Assembly: GCA_017617545.1 (NCBI GenBank)
Contig: JAFZVZ010000043.1
Span: forward strand, 1-54,468
Reading direction: 5' to 3'
Origin: Lachnospiraceae bacterium
GTDB taxonomy: Bacteria > Bacillota > Clostridia > Lachnospirales > Lachnospiraceae
DNA length: 54,468 bases
Shown here: piece after piece, positions 43,959 through 53,680 of the stretch
How positions within the stretch are numbered: position 1 is the first letter of the stretch
Layout: each line of letters opens with the position of its first letter
Notes under the pieces: generated by a model
Seen by the model: only the letters and a program-made list of their open reading frames with translations
Told to the model about the DNA's origin: nothing
The model's database searches: none
Translations under genes and position numbers: made by a program

Positions 43959-44909
43959 GTGATTAAGGTAGAACATCTGGTGAAGCAGTACGGTGATTTT
44001 CGCGCCGTAGATGACTTAAGCTTCACCGTGGAGAAAGGTGAGATCCTCGGTTTCCTGGGGCCGAACGGCGCCGGCAAATCGACAACCATGAATATGATCA
44101 CCGGCTACAACTCCGCGACGGAGGGCGATGTATCCATCAACGGATTCAACGTCTATGACGAGCCGGAGAAGGCGAAGAGATGCATCGGATATCTTCCGGA
44201 GATCCCGCCGGTATATCCCGACATGCGTGTGAAGGAGTACCTGAAGTTCTGTACGGAGCTCAAGGAAGTTCCGAAGAAGGACCGCAACGCCGAGGTAGAG
44301 CGCGTGATGGAGCTTCTGCACGTAAAGCATATGCAGAACAAGATGATCAAGCATCTGAGTAAGGGATATCGTCAGAGAGTAGGCCTTGCGCAGGCTCTGG
44401 TCGGCAACCCCGAGGTGCTGATCCTCGACGAGCCGACAGTCGGCCTCGATCCGATGCAGATCACTTGGATGCGTGAGCTGATCCGCAACCTCGGAAGAGA
44501 GCATACGATCATTCTGAGTTCCCACATTCTGTTCGAAGTAAACGCCGTCTGCGACCGTGTGCTGATCATCAACCACGGCAAGAAGGTGATCATTGATACG
44601 CCGGACAATATCATCCGCACGCTTGGCGGAACGAACGGCGTACGCATTGTTGTGCGCGCCGGAGAGGATGCCGTGAAGACGGCAATGTCCGGAATCAACA
44701 ATATTGCACGCATTGAAGCTCTCGCGGAGGACGTCGGTGAGGGTTTGACGGCATATGCCGTATATTCGTCCGACGGCGGTGAGATCCGTGACCGCATTGC
44801 TGCGGCATGCGCGAAGCGCGGTATCGCGCTGTTTGAAATGAACGCTATCCAGAAGACTCTCGAGGATGTATTTATCGAGATGACCGGAAAGGAGGGCGAC
44901 ACGAAATGA
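43959..44909 (+). CDS. ABC transporter ATPase (GldA/CcmA-like)
   Basis: This 316-residue ATPase starts at GTG, with AGGAGG six bases upstream. It has Walker A GPNGAGKS, Q-loop region GYLPEIPP, signature LSKGYRQR, Walker B LILDEPTVGLD and H-switch SSHIL. A roughly 90-residue C-terminal extension follows. It pairs with the permease that starts within its last codon, then GldG-like and DUF4340 proteins, so the four form one operon of the gliding-type or NosFY-type ABC-2 exporter class. In non-gliding bacteria the substrate of this set is unknown, and an envelope function is inferred. Confidence 0.93.
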   Translation: MIKVEHLVKQYGDFRAVDDLSFTVEKGEILGFLGPNGAGKSTTMNMITGYNSATEGDVSINGFNVYDEPEKAKRCIGYLPEIPPVYPDMRVKEYLKFCTELKEVPKKDRNAEVERVMELLHVKHMQNKMIKHLSKGYRQRVGLAQALVGNPEVLILDEPTVGLDPMQITWMRELIRNLGREHTIILSSHILFEVNAVCDRVLIINHGKKVIIDTPDNIIRTLGGTNGVRIVVRAGEDAVKTAMSGINNIARIEALAEDVGEGLTAYAVYSSDGGEIRDRIAAACAKRGIALFEMNAIQKTLEDVFIEMTGKEGDTK

Positions 44910-45772
44910 AAGCGATTTACAAGAAAGAACTCCGTTCTTATTTTACGTCGTACCTCGGATACATGTTCATTGCCTTCCTCCTTTTGTTCGTAGGCGTGTT
45001 CCAGTATCTGTACAACCTTCGCGGCGAGTACGCGAACTTTGCTCTTGCCATCAACGGAACGGCAACATTTTTCCTGTTGCTCGTCCCGATGCTGACGATG
45101 AGAATTCTCGCGGAGGAGAAGAAGCAGCGCACGGACCAGTTGATCTTCACTTCGCCGGTGAGTGTGGAGCGAGTTGTACTCGGCAAGTATCTTGCCCTTG
45201 TGACGGTTTTTGCGATCGCGATGGTGATCGTATGCGGATATCCCGTGATCCTTCATAACTACGGCGCAACCAACTATGCGGTTGCGTACACGACGATCGG
45301 AGCGTTCTTCCTGCTCGGCTGCACCTACATGGCGATCGGAATGTTTATCTCGGCGCTCACGGAGAGCCAGGTTTTCGCAGCGGTTGTGACATTTATCGTG
45401 ATCCTGTTCACGCTGATGATCGACATGCTTGTCGAGATGCTTCCGACCGGCAATACGCTTGCCCTTGTGATCCTGATCGCGCTCGCGCTTGTGGTCGCCG
45501 TCATCACCTACGTGATGATGAAGAGCAAGGTTGTCACGGGCATCTTTACGGTGCTTTCCGTCGGCGGCCTGATCGTTGCCTATGCCTTGAACAAGCAGTG
45601 GTTTGACGGCAGTCTTGCGAAGGTGTTCGGTTGGCTTTCCGTACAGTCGAGATTTGCCCTGTTCCGCTACGGTATCGTGGACATTTCGTCCTACGTGTAT
45701 TTTATCAGCATGAGTTTCCTCTTTGTGTTCCTGACGATCCAGGCCATAAAGAAGAGAAGATGGGAGGCGTGA
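44906..45772 (+). CDS. ABC-2 type permease (GldF-like)
   Basis: This 288-residue membrane protein has six predicted helices and starts by a four-base overlap with the ATPase gene. The N-terminus MKAIYKKELRSYFTSYLGY, with its amphipathic helix, and LLVPMLTMRILAEEKKQRTD are hallmarks of ABC-2 permeases of the NosY/GldF class. It should form the membrane channel together with the ATPase upstream. The GldG-like gene follows after one base. Confidence 0.92.
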   Translation: MKAIYKKELRSYFTSYLGYMFIAFLLLFVGVFQYLYNLRGEYANFALAINGTATFFLLLVPMLTMRILAEEKKQRTDQLIFTSPVSVERVVLGKYLALVTVFAIAMVIVCGYPVILHNYGATNYAVAYTTIGAFFLLGCTYMAIGMFISALTESQVFAAVVTFIVILFTLMIDMLVEMLPTGNTLALVILIALALVVAVITYVMMKSKVVTGIFTVLSVGGLIVAYALNKQWFDGSLAKVFGWLSVQSRFALFRYGIVDISSYVYFISMSFLFVFLTIQAIKKRRWEA

Positions 45773-45773
45773 T

Positions 45774-47219
45774 ATGAACAAAGAGATCCGTTCCCGCAAA
45801 TTCCGCGGAGGTGCTTATGCCACCGCGATATCGTTCCTTGTAATTCTCGTGCTGATCGGTGTCAACCTGATCTCGAGCAGCCTGTTCAAGCGGTTTGACG
45901 TTACGTCTACGCGCAAGTACTCCCTGAATGACGACACCGTTAAGTTCGTAAAATCAATCGATACGCCGATCGACATTTACTATGTCACGGCGGAGGGTGA
46001 GGAAGACCTCATCATCAAGACCGGTGCTGAGCAGATCGCCGCGGCGAACGACAAATTCACGTTCACCGTCAAGGATCCGATCCAGTACCCGCAGTTTGTG
46101 TACCGCTACAACAAGATGCAGGATATCACGAACAACAGCATCATTGTTGTCAACGGTGATGATCCGGACCGGTATGTGTATATCGACTCTGATCAGATGA
46201 AGATCTACTCGGTCAACACGCAGACCTATCAGCAGGAGCTGTACGGCTATGACGCCGAGGTCGAGATCGCCAAGGCGATCGTCGAGGTTACGCAGGAGAA
46301 GCGCGCGACGATATACGTGACGACCAACCACAAGGAGTGGATCGCAAGTCTTGACAGCGAAAACGCAGGACAGCTGACGGAGACCGTTACCGACCTTTTG
46401 AAGCTCAATGCGTTCAAGGTAAAATACTGCAATCTCCAGACGACCGGCGCGGTGCCTGACGATTGTGACATCCTTCTGATCGGATCTCCGCAGACTGATT
46501 TTTCGGCTGATGAGGTCGCGGCAGTGGAAGATTTCATGACTAAGGGCGGAACGGTGTTCCTCTCGGTGTACATGGACAGCAATTCGTTCACGAATATTCA
46601 GGCGATGCTGACGTACTACGGTGTGCGCTACGAGGGCGGCATCCTCTGCGAGGATGACCCGGCTCACACGGTCGGCGACAACAAGGCGTACATTCTCTCC
46701 GATTATGAGGGACAGTCCGTGGAATGGCCGTTCGCGGTTCCGTTCTATACCGACGGTGTCTCCCGCAATACGACGACGAAGACGGCTCTTGTGTCCACCA
46801 CCAAGGGAGCATACCGCAAAGCTACGGATGCGGGATATGAGAAACTGCCCGGCGACGAGACCGGAGAGTTCCCGCTGCTTTTGAAAGTGGAAGATACGTT
46901 CGAGGGAAATACCGGAACGATGTACATTTTCGCTACCACGTATTTCTTCTCCGATCTGTTTATGACCGGAAGCGCCTCCGTTAAAAACCGCGCGCAGTTT
47001 GTCGATTGTCTGAACGAAGCTGCAGGAACAACGGAGGATGTGTTGTCAATTCCGGACACGACTGCGCTCGAGGAAGCGCTTCGTATGACGACGAGCCAGA
47101 GAAACCGCGTCGCCATCGCGTCGTTCCTTCTGCCGGTACTAATTCTTTTTGCAGGTGTTGTGGTCATTCTTCGCCGCCGTGTGGAGCATGTAACCGTGAC
47201 GGAAAAGGGTGATGAATGA
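45774..47219 (+). CDS. GldG-like ABC auxiliary protein
   Basis: This 481-residue protein has an N-terminal transmembrane helix (about 16-36) and a C-terminal helix (about 443-463). Between them lies a large extracytoplasmic region of the ABC_transp_aux / GldG type, with FDVTSTRKYSLNDDTVKFV at its start and DILLIGSPQTDFSADEVAAV in the centre. In Bacteroidetes GldG joins GldA and GldF in an ABC complex. GGGAGG lies seven bases before the ATG. It is tightly linked to the permease and overlaps the DUF4340 gene by four bases. Confidence 0.9.
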   Translation: MNKEIRSRKFRGGAYATAISFLVILVLIGVNLISSSLFKRFDVTSTRKYSLNDDTVKFVKSIDTPIDIYYVTAEGEEDLIIKTGAEQIAAANDKFTFTVKDPIQYPQFVYRYNKMQDITNNSIIVVNGDDPDRYVYIDSDQMKIYSVNTQTYQQELYGYDAEVEIAKAIVEVTQEKRATIYVTTNHKEWIASLDSENAGQLTETVTDLLKLNAFKVKYCNLQTTGAVPDDCDILLIGSPQTDFSADEVAAVEDFMTKGGTVFLSVYMDSNSFTNIQAMLTYYGVRYEGGILCEDDPAHTVGDNKAYILSDYEGQSVEWPFAVPFYTDGVSRNTTTKTALVSTTKGAYRKATDAGYEKLPGDETGEFPLLLKVEDTFEGNTGTMYIFATTYFFSDLFMTGSASVKNRAQFVDCLNEAAGTTEDVLSIPDTTALEEALRMTTSQRNRVAIASFLLPVLILFAGVVVILRRRVEHVTVTEKGDE

Positions 47220-48622
47220 AAAAATCCAGCATAGTGCGGCTTTCACTGTTGATCGTTGCCGCCGCGGCACTTACGGTCATTTTCCTTCTGTTGAAGAAAC
47301 AGAAGGATAATCCGACGAACGGCGAACAGGTGACGTACTTCACGGTGACGACGATCGATGTCAACAGCGTGGACCGCATCAGTTTGAAGAGTACCCTGTA
47401 CGAGGGTGAGTTTAAGAAACAGGGCGAAACCTGGGTGAACGATGAGGATATTCTGAACCAGAAGATCATATTGCAGATCCCTGACCAGCTGTTGTCTAAT
47501 CTTCGTGCGATCGCCAAGGTGGACAACCCAGCGTCCGATGCCGAGTACGGACTTGAGAATCCGTCCGCGATCCTTGAGGCTTACGCGGGAGACAAGCGCC
47601 TGGTGCGCATCGAGCTCGGCGACAAGGTTCCGACCAAGGACTGTTATTACTGCCGGTTTAACGATGAGAAGCCGGTGTATACCGTAGCGGAAAATTATGC
47701 GAGACTTCTTCTGAAGGATCGCACATATTACGTGGAAACCGTCACGCTTCCGTCAATCCCGGACATCAAGAATGTCCGCGAGATCACGATCACCGGCGAG
47801 TTGTTCCAGGAGTTTCACGCGATCCGGCAGGATGATAATCCGTATGATTACTCCGGAGCGCAGCTCTTCCCGTGGAGCATTACGAAGCCGTATCGCTCGC
47901 CGTGGGATGCCGATGTCATCAACGGACCGTGGATGGACCGGCTCGAGTGGTACTTAAGCATCTATGCTGAGCAGATCTTCAAAGTGAAACCGGATGAATT
48001 TTCCAAATACGGCCTTGATCAGCCGAAAGCGACGCTGACGGTCCGTTACGCGGACGATACCGGTAAGGAGGAGAACTCCTACACGCTTCAGATCGGCAAT
48101 AAGGATGAGGAAACCGGGAACTATTACGTCAGACTGCAGGGCGTTGACGCCGTGCTTGTGATGACCGAGTTCCGCATCAAGTCAATGTGCGAGTTCAGCG
48201 TGTTCTCATGCACATATCATTCGGTATTCTTCCCGAGCACGAAGGCGGTTAAGAAGGTGACGGCGCAGTCGGGTGACCTCACGATGACGTTCACGCACGA
48301 GACCTCTCCGGAAGGGGAAGACCTGTACTACATTAACGGTGTGGCTATCGACGGAACGGAAGCTCTCGCGTGGGCGCAGAAGGTCATGGCGATGAAGACC
48401 TCCGCGTATGTTCCGACCGATGCGCCGGATGAGGATCCGATCCTTGTGATCATGGTTGAGCCGTTTGATCCTTCAAAAAATGAGCCGATGACCATTCGGA
48501 TCTACGACGATCCGAGCGGCTATGATATCGTGGAGAGACTGGGCGCGTGCGACTGCACGATCGACTCCCGCCTCGTCGACGATTTCATCAATTACATGAA
48601 GAAGGCGCCGGGCGCAAAATGA
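47216..48622 (+). CDS. DUF4340-containing membrane-anchored protein
   Basis: This 468-residue protein has one N-terminal helix (about 8-26) and an extracytoplasmic portion with two DUF4340-like repeats. Each repeat contains the pattern of a Tyr-Gly-Leu turn followed by strands: AEYGLENPSAILEAY and SKYGLDQPKATLTVRY. It overlaps the GldG-like gene by four bases (ATGA), as is usual for this partner in Gld-like operons. Its biochemical role is unknown; it probably acts on the outer face of the ABC complex. Confidence 0.88.
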   Translation: MKKSSIVRLSLLIVAAAALTVIFLLLKKQKDNPTNGEQVTYFTVTTIDVNSVDRISLKSTLYEGEFKKQGETWVNDEDILNQKIILQIPDQLLSNLRAIAKVDNPASDAEYGLENPSAILEAYAGDKRLVRIELGDKVPTKDCYYCRFNDEKPVYTVAENYARLLLKDRTYYVETVTLPSIPDIKNVREITITGELFQEFHAIRQDDNPYDYSGAQLFPWSITKPYRSPWDADVINGPWMDRLEWYLSIYAEQIFKVKPDEFSKYGLDQPKATLTVRYADDTGKEENSYTLQIGNKDEETGNYYVRLQGVDAVLVMTEFRIKSMCEFSVFSCTYHSVFFPSTKAVKKVTAQSGDLTMTFTHETSPEGEDLYYINGVAIDGTEALAWAQKVMAMKTSAYVPTDAPDEDPILVIMVEPFDPSKNEPMTIRIYDDPSGYDIVERLGACDCTIDSRLVDDFINYMKKAPGAK

Positions 48623-48682
48623 TCCCGCACAGGGGGATTGACAGAAAATGAACAGGGGGAGCTTTCACCCTGCGGAGTTATT

Positions 48683-49168
48683 ATGCAATTATCAAAAACA
48701 CAGAAAATATGGCTTGGCATCCTGTTTGTGCTGTATCTGGCGATACTGATCTTTGTATTGTTTTTCTCGCCGGAATTCGGGCGCACGCAGGGCAATGTAC
48801 ATGGCCTGAATCTTGTGCCGTTCAGGGAGATCAAGAGGTTTTACAAGGGGACGGAGAGTCTTTCGAACAGTCTGTTCTGGCGAAACGTCGTCGGTAACAT
48901 CATCGCGTTTTTCCCGATGGGACTGCTTGTTGCGCTGCTTGCGCCGAAGCGTCCGTACTGCGTGTTCGCGCTCGCGATCGTGTATCTTTCGTGCGCGGTA
49001 GCGGAGATCCTGCAGTATGTGTTCAATGTCGGAAGCTTTGATATCGACGATGTCATCCTGAACACTTTGGGAGGTTTTATCGGAATACTGGTAAGCATTC
49101 CCGTGAGACGATTGCTCGTAAATCAGAACGGCGGCAAGAAGAAACAGTCACATAAGAAAAAGAGATAA
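48683..49168 (+). CDS. VanZ-like family membrane protein
   Basis: This 161-residue protein has four hydrophobic segments: LGILFVLYLAILIFVLFF, VVGNIIAFFPMGLLVALL, CVFALAIVYLSCAVAEILQY and VILNTLGGFIGILV. The N-x2-P-F motif near the first loop (LNLVPFREI), RNVVGNI, EILQ and FDIDDVILNTLGG are diagnostic of VanZ-like proteins. VanZ itself gives low-level teicoplanin resistance, but most family members have no known role. It has GGAG upstream of the ATG at 48683. It follows the ABC operon by about 60 bases and may be co-transcribed. Confidence 0.88.
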   Translation: MQLSKTQKIWLGILFVLYLAILIFVLFFSPEFGRTQGNVHGLNLVPFREIKRFYKGTESLSNSLFWRNVVGNIIAFFPMGLLVALLAPKRPYCVFALAIVYLSCAVAEILQYVFNVGSFDIDDVILNTLGGFIGILVSIPVRRLLVNQNGGKKKQSHKKKR

Positions 49169-49190
49169 AGCAATTCGGATAGGAAACGCA

Positions 49191-49514
49191 ATGAACAAGA
49201 CAAAGACGGAGAAATCGACGGTTCATTACAAGGGGCGGCATCGTTCCATCATGGGAAAAGTGTCCCTCTCCGTCGGGATCATTGCGGCATTTTTCCTCGT
49301 GTTTCTGATCTTTTACGGACGCGCGAACCCGGAGGAATCGATCGGCGGACTGGGAATCATCAACGGTCTGCTTGCGATCGCCGGAACGATGTGCGCGGCG
49401 ACCGCGAGGAGAGAGACACCGTTTCAGGACGGATATGCTCTGTCGGGGATGGTCGTCAACCTGATCGTGATCGTAGTGACGTTCGGATTGTTCCTTGTCG
49501 GCGCGGCTCTGTGA
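49191..49514 (+). CDS. Small three-helix membrane protein (DUF6142-like)
   Basis: This 107-residue protein has a short basic N-terminus, then three hydrophobic helices at about residues 21-42, 52-70 and 84-105. A HYKGRHRSIMGKVSL lead-in and a Gly-rich segment lie between helices one and two. The layout resembles DUF6142 proteins of Lachnospiraceae, with unknown function. It begins 22 bases after the VanZ-like gene, with AGGAAA upstream. Confidence 0.65.
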   Translation: MNKTKTEKSTVHYKGRHRSIMGKVSLSVGIIAAFFLVFLIFYGRANPEESIGGLGIINGLLAIAGTMCAATARRETPFQDGYALSGMVVNLIVIVVTFGLFLVGAAL

Positions 49515-49613
49515 GCGATGCGGCAGTACAAACCGGAGAATGTATAACGAAACAGAAGGTACAGTTACGGGGAAAAACTGAGACAGAATTGTCTGTCGGG
49601 GTAAGGAGTTAAC

Positions 49614-51725
49614 TTGAAGAAAGAATATAAGAATACAAATCAAAAGGGCGGGAAGGCAGTACCTTCCATGCTTTCATGGTCCGCGGACGAGAAAGAGAGA
49701 CTTTCGCTCGTGCTCTCCTGGATCAAAAGCACGGCGAAGAAGAAAGACGCGCCCGATGGAATTGCCGAGCTGGCAGGTATCGCGGCAGCGCAGGAGAAGC
49801 TGTACAAGGCTGTCACGGACGGTTCATGGGCAGCAATGAGCGCGGACGAAAAATGCCGCATGAATAAGGCAATCTACGGATCGCTTGAGGTTGACGCGTA
49901 TGAGAAATCCATCATCAACCCCGATGTTTCGGCGCGCGCATACGGCAATGCATACGCGATGGTGATCTCGGCGCTCGGACGTGAGCTTGTCGAGACGACG
50001 CAGTATCTGATGCGCGGCATTCGCAAACCGTTTCTGTACGCCTGCGAGTTGATCGCGGAGATCTACGGCCACATCGAGTTTGACGGGATCGACCGCGGGA
50101 TCAAGCAGAGCCTGTACTATTATGCGCATGATTACTGCCGCGAGTACGTTTCATTCCGCATGTATGAGATTCATGAGGTTCCCTTCGGCAAGCCGATCGA
50201 GGAAATCATCCGCCGCGCCGCTTCCGACGAATCCGCACTGTATGATTACGGCCTTCCGGTTTCGGACAACGTGATCAACGTGTATCGGTTCCTGGCGAAA
50301 CAGCCGCAGAAGACGATTGATGAGATGGCGCGCACGTTTGTGAACGGGTTTATCGACAGCTTTGAGACGATGCGCATCGACCGCGCGCCGAAGAAGACGG
50401 TCGCTTTCGACACGTACTTCGGATTTGAGCGCGTGACGGCGCGCATGATCGATTTCTTCCGCGAGGAGGGACTGGAGCCCAAACTGTACCTGACGAGCAA
50501 CCTTTTGGTTTATGCGTGCGCATTTCTTCAGGGTGGCATGGGCGGAACGTCGATCAATCGTCAGTACGCATACGACCACAGAAGAAATTATTTGCTTGTT
50601 CTGCAGCGCCCCATGATTGAGGAGATCCTGGAGAGTTGCAGGGTGAACTATGAAGCGTATAAGGAAGAATGCGCCGCTTATGCGGGAATCGCAGCGCAGG
50701 AGGTGTACGGCGTGCCGGACATCAGCTACGTCAACAAGAAGGCGGTTCCCGTGCTAAAAGGACGCGGCAGCGAGTTCTTCAACGAACTGCGCAGCAGAAG
50801 CGCCGATCTGTGTGAGAAGTATGAGCCGGAGGAAAATATCACCTTCAGCATCATATCATATCCGGTGCCTACGGTCGGTGACCGGTTCGAGGAAGTGTTC
50901 CGCGAGACGATCGTCTGCAACAACCTTCCGAACAAGAAGTACAAGGCGATCCAGCAGAAGCTGATCGACGTGCTCGACCTAGGAGCTTTCGTGACCGTGA
51001 CCGGCCGCGGAGAGAACGAGACGAACATGAAGGTGATGCTTCACACGCTCACGGATCCCGCGAAGCAGACGAACTTTGAAAACTGCGGCGCGGATGTCAA
51101 CATTCCGGTCGGTGAGGTGTTCACATCGCCGGTGCTCACGGGAACGGAAGGTCTTCTTCACGTGATGAAGGTGTGCATCGAAGGCATTACTTACAAGAAC
51201 CTGCGCATCCGCTTTAAGGACGGCATGATCACCGAGTATTCGTGTGAGAATTTTCCGACAGAGGCGGAAAATAAAGCCTTCCTCAAGGAGGTGCTCCTCG
51301 CAGATCAGGAGACGCTTCCGATCGGCGAGTTTGCGATCGGAACGAACACGGTTGCGTATGCGATGGGCATCCGCTATGATGTTCAGGAGAAGCTGCCGAT
51401 CCTGATCGCGGAGAAGACGGGGCCTCATTTTGCGGTCGGCGATACTTGCTACAGCCGTGCGGAGGATCATGCTCTGTACAACCCGGACGGGAAGGAGATC
51501 ATCGCGAGGGAGAATGAATTTTCCGCGAAGCGAACCACCGATCCCGCGAAGGCATACACGAACACGCACACGGACATCACGATCCCGTACAACGAGCTCG
51601 GGGAGATCGTAGTGCACGCGGCGGACGGTACCGTGATCGGCACGATCATCCGCGAAGGACGGTTCGTCGTGCCGGGGACGGAGGAACTGAACGTTCCGCT
51701 GGATGAGCTTGAGAAGGAACAGTGA
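49614..51725 (+). CDS. M29-family aminopeptidase with long N-terminal extension
   Basis: This 703-residue protein starts at TTG, five bases after AAGGAG. Residues from about 380 to the end match the M29 (AmpS/thermophilic aminopeptidase) metallopeptidase fold: [14 protein letters not shown] near 461-474, [18 protein letters not shown] near 495-512, [10 protein letters not shown] and [14 protein letters not shown] near 600-612, which supply the Glu and His ligands of the dinuclear site. M29 enzymes are normally about 400 residues. The extra 340 N-terminal residues are helical, soluble and unrecognised. No signal peptide is present, so it should be cytoplasmic. The purE gene follows after about 75 bases. 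Confidence 0.85.
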   Translation: MKKEYKNTNQKGGKAVPSMLSWSADEKERLSLVLSWIKSTAKKKDAPDGIAELAGIAAAQEKLYKAVTDGSWAAMSADEKCRMNKAIYGSLEVDAYEKSIINPDVSARAYGNAYAMVISALGRELVETTQYLMRGIRKPFLYACELIAEIYGHIEFDGIDRGIKQSLYYYAHDYCREYVSFRMYEIHEVPFGKPIEEIIRRAASDESALYDYGLPVSDNVINVYRFLAKQPQKTIDEMARTFVNGFIDSFETMRIDRAPKKTVAFDTYFGFERVTARMIDFFREEGLEPKLYLTSNLLVYACAFLQGGMGGTSINRQYAYDHRRNYLLVLQRPMIEEILESCRVNYEAYKEECAAYAGIAAQEVYGVPDISYVNKKAVPVLKGRGSEFFNELRSRSADLCEKYEPEENITFSIISYPVPTVGDRFEEVFRETIVCNNLPNKKYKAIQQKLIDVLDLGAFVTVTGRGENETNMKVMLHTLTDPAKQTNFENCGADVNIPVGEVFTSPVLTGTEGLLHVMKVCIEGITYKNLRIRFKDGMITEYSCENFPTEAENKAFLKEVLLADQETLPIGEFAIGTNTVAYAMGIRYDVQEKLPILIAEKTGPHFAVGDTCYSRAEDHALYNPDGKEIIARENEFSAKRTTDPAKAYTNTHTDITIPYNELGEIVVHAADGTVIGTIIREGRFVVPGTEELNVPLDELEKEQ

Positions 51726-51771
51726 CGGTTCGAACGTCATTGAAAATAAACGTCTTAAGACAAAAGAATTC

Positions 51772-51787
51772 CTGTCCTATGGGACAG
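51772..51787 (+). promoter_or_regulatory. Small hairpin just before the purE ribosome site
   Basis: A perfect 6-bp stem CTGTCC / GGACAG with a TATG loop ends two bases before AGGAGG. It may influence translation of purE; no riboswitch consensus is recognisable. Confidence 0.35.
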
Positions 51788-51801
51788 ATCAGGAGGATAC
51801 T

Positions 51802-52314
51802 ATGGCTAAAGTCGGTATTGTAATGGGAAGCGATTCGGATCTGCCGATCATGGAGAAAGCGGCGGCAATGCTTGAGAAGTTCGGCATTGAGTACGAGATG
51901 ACGATCATCTCGGCGCATCGCATGCCCGATGTTTTCTTCGAGTATGCAAACACGGCTGTGGAGAAGGGATTTGAGGTGATCATTGCGGGCGCAGGCGGAG
52001 CGGCACACCTTCCGGGTATGTGCGCGGCGATCTTCCCGCTGCCGGTCATCGGCGTGCCGATCCACACGAAGGCTCTGGGCGGCGTTGATTCGTTGTACTC
52101 CATTGTGCAGATGCCCTCCGGCATTCCGGTTGCAACGGTCGCGATCGACGGCGGCGCGAACGCGGGTATTCTCGCGGCCAAGATCATCGCTACGCACGAT
52201 CGGGAGCTTCTTGATAAGATCATCGCATACAAGGCGGAGCTCAAGAGCGGCGTGATGGCAAAGAAGGAACGCATTGAGAGCGTAGGGTATCGCGAGTATT
52301 CCGAGAAAAAGTGA
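51802..52314 (+). CDS. purE: N5-carboxyaminoimidazole ribonucleotide mutase
   Basis: This 170-residue class I PurE converts N5-CAIR to CAIR in purine synthesis. MGSDSDLP, the SAHRMPD loop with the catalytic His, [11 protein letters not shown] and [20 protein letters not shown] are all present. AGGAGG lies upstream of the ATG at 51802. purK, the usual partner of class I PurE, is not in the window. It is separated from purM by about 185 bases that contain a perfect 10-bp hairpin. Confidence 0.96.
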   Translation: MAKVGIVMGSDSDLPIMEKAAAMLEKFGIEYEMTIISAHRMPDVFFEYANTAVEKGFEVIIAGAGGAAHLPGMCAAIFPLPVIGVPIHTKALGGVDSLYSIVQMPSGIPVATVAIDGGANAGILAAKIIATHDRELLDKIIAYKAELKSGVMAKKERIESVGYREYSEKK

Positions 52315-52332
52315 CCGGGATGAAAGTGCAAT

Positions 52333-52356
52333 TTATGATATGTCAGCATATCATAA
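52333..52356. promoter_or_regulatory. Perfect 10-bp inverted repeat between purE and purM
   Basis: TTATGATATG (52333-52342) and CATATCATAA (52347-52356) are exact complements around a TCAG loop. It is AT-rich and lacks a U-run, so an operator or RNA-stability element is more likely than a terminator. A TACAAT at 52434 could be the -10 box of a purM promoter. Confidence 0.5.
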
Positions 52357-52500
52357 GCGGCGCTTATCAAAACGATGAAAGAAAACTCCCGGAATATGAC
52401 ACTTTTACAGGTGCAGTCGGGAGATAATTGTGCTACAATAGCGGTGGATTTCGGACGGTGTCCGGAACATGTATGAGAATATTTACCAGGAGGCAGCAGC

Positions 52501-53526
52501 ATGGATTATAAGAATGCCGGTGTTGACATTGAGGCGGGATACCGCGCAGTGGAACTGATGAAGAAGCACGTGAAGGAGACGATGCGCCCCGAGGTACTCG
52601 GCGGACTCGGCGGGTTCTCCGGAGCATTTTCCCTTGACCGTTTCATGACGATGAAGCATCCGACCCTTGTTTCGGGAACGGACGGTGTGGGAACGAAACT
52701 GAAGATCGCGTTTCTTCTTGACAAGCACGATACGATCGGTATCGACTGCGTGGCAATGTGTGTGAACGACATCGCATGCGCCGGCGGCGAGCCTCTCTTT
52801 TTCCTTGACTATGTTGCCTGTGGCAAGAACTATCCCGAGAAGATCGCAACGATCGTGAAGGGTGTTGCGGAAGGCTGCAAGCAGGCCGGCTGCGCGCTCA
52901 TCGGCGGTGAGACGGCTGAGATGCCCGGGTTCTATCCGGTGGACGAGTATGACCTTGCCGGATTTGCCGTAGGTATCGTGGACCGCGATGAGATCGTGGA
53001 CGGCAGCAGCGTGAAGGCCGGCGACACGATCATCGGCATCGCGTCCTCGGGTATCCACAGCAACGGATATTCCCTTGTTCGTAAGGTGTTTGACATGCGC
53101 GAGGCTTCCATGGCGCGCTATAATGACTCCCTTGGATGCACCCTCGGCGAGGCTTTGCTGACGCCTACGAAGATTTATGTGAAGGCTTTGAAGGCCCTGA
53201 AGGACGGCGGCGTTACCGTGAAGGCATGCAGCCACATCACGGGCGGCGGATTCTACGAGAATATCCCGCGGATGCTTCCAGAGGGAAAGGTTGCCGTAAT
53301 CCGCAAGAACAGCTACGAGGTTCCTGCAATCTTTGAGCTGCTGGCGAAGACCGGAAACATCGAAGAGAAGATGATGTACAACACGTACAATATGGGTATC
53401 GGTATGATGGTGGCTGTCTCGAGCGACAAGGCGGACGAGGCTCTGCGTCTGCTTTCGGCAGCCGGCGAGAAGGCTTATGTCGTCGGTGAGATCGCAGACG
53501 GTGAGAAGGGTATTCAGCTTCTGTAA
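52501..53526 (+). CDS. purM: Phosphoribosylformylglycinamidine cyclo-ligase
   Basis: This 341-residue AIR synthetase forms the imidazole ring of purines. The ATP and substrate loops are typical: [15 protein letters not shown] at the N-terminus, [39 protein letters not shown] and [21 protein letters not shown] precedes the ATG. A strong hairpin separates it from purN, so the two may be independently expressed. Confidence 0.97.
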   Translation: MDYKNAGVDIEAGYRAVELMKKHVKETMRPEVLGGLGGFSGAFSLDRFMTMKHPTLVSGTDGVGTKLKIAFLLDKHDTIGIDCVAMCVNDIACAGGEPLFFLDYVACGKNYPEKIATIVKGVAEGCKQAGCALIGGETAEMPGFYPVDEYDLAGFAVGIVDRDEIVDGSSVKAGDTIIGIASSGIHSNGYSLVRKVFDMREASMARYNDSLGCTLGEALLTPTKIYVKALKALKDGGVTVKACSHITGGGFYENIPRMLPEGKVAVIRKNSYEVPAIFELLAKTGNIEEKMMYNTYNMGIGMMVAVSSDKADEALRLLSAAGEKAYVVGEIADGEKGIQLL

Positions 53527-53537
53527 TCGGTTAATTG

Positions 53538-53576
53538 CGCCCGGGTACCGGTATGATCCGGTGTCCCGGGCGTTTG
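53538..53576 (+). terminator. Terminator of purM
   Basis: A GC-rich stem, CGCCCGGG / CCCGGGCG with an inner TACCGG / CCGGTG arm, is followed by TTTGTTGTTT. Confidence 0.85.
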
Positions 53577-53680
53577 TTGTTTGAATGAATAAAAGAATGT
53601 CGAAAAGCGCGGCTTTATTTTCCGAAGGATGCGGTTTTTCTGTTGATTCGGCTGCGTTTCGGCGGTACAATGGAGGAGAC

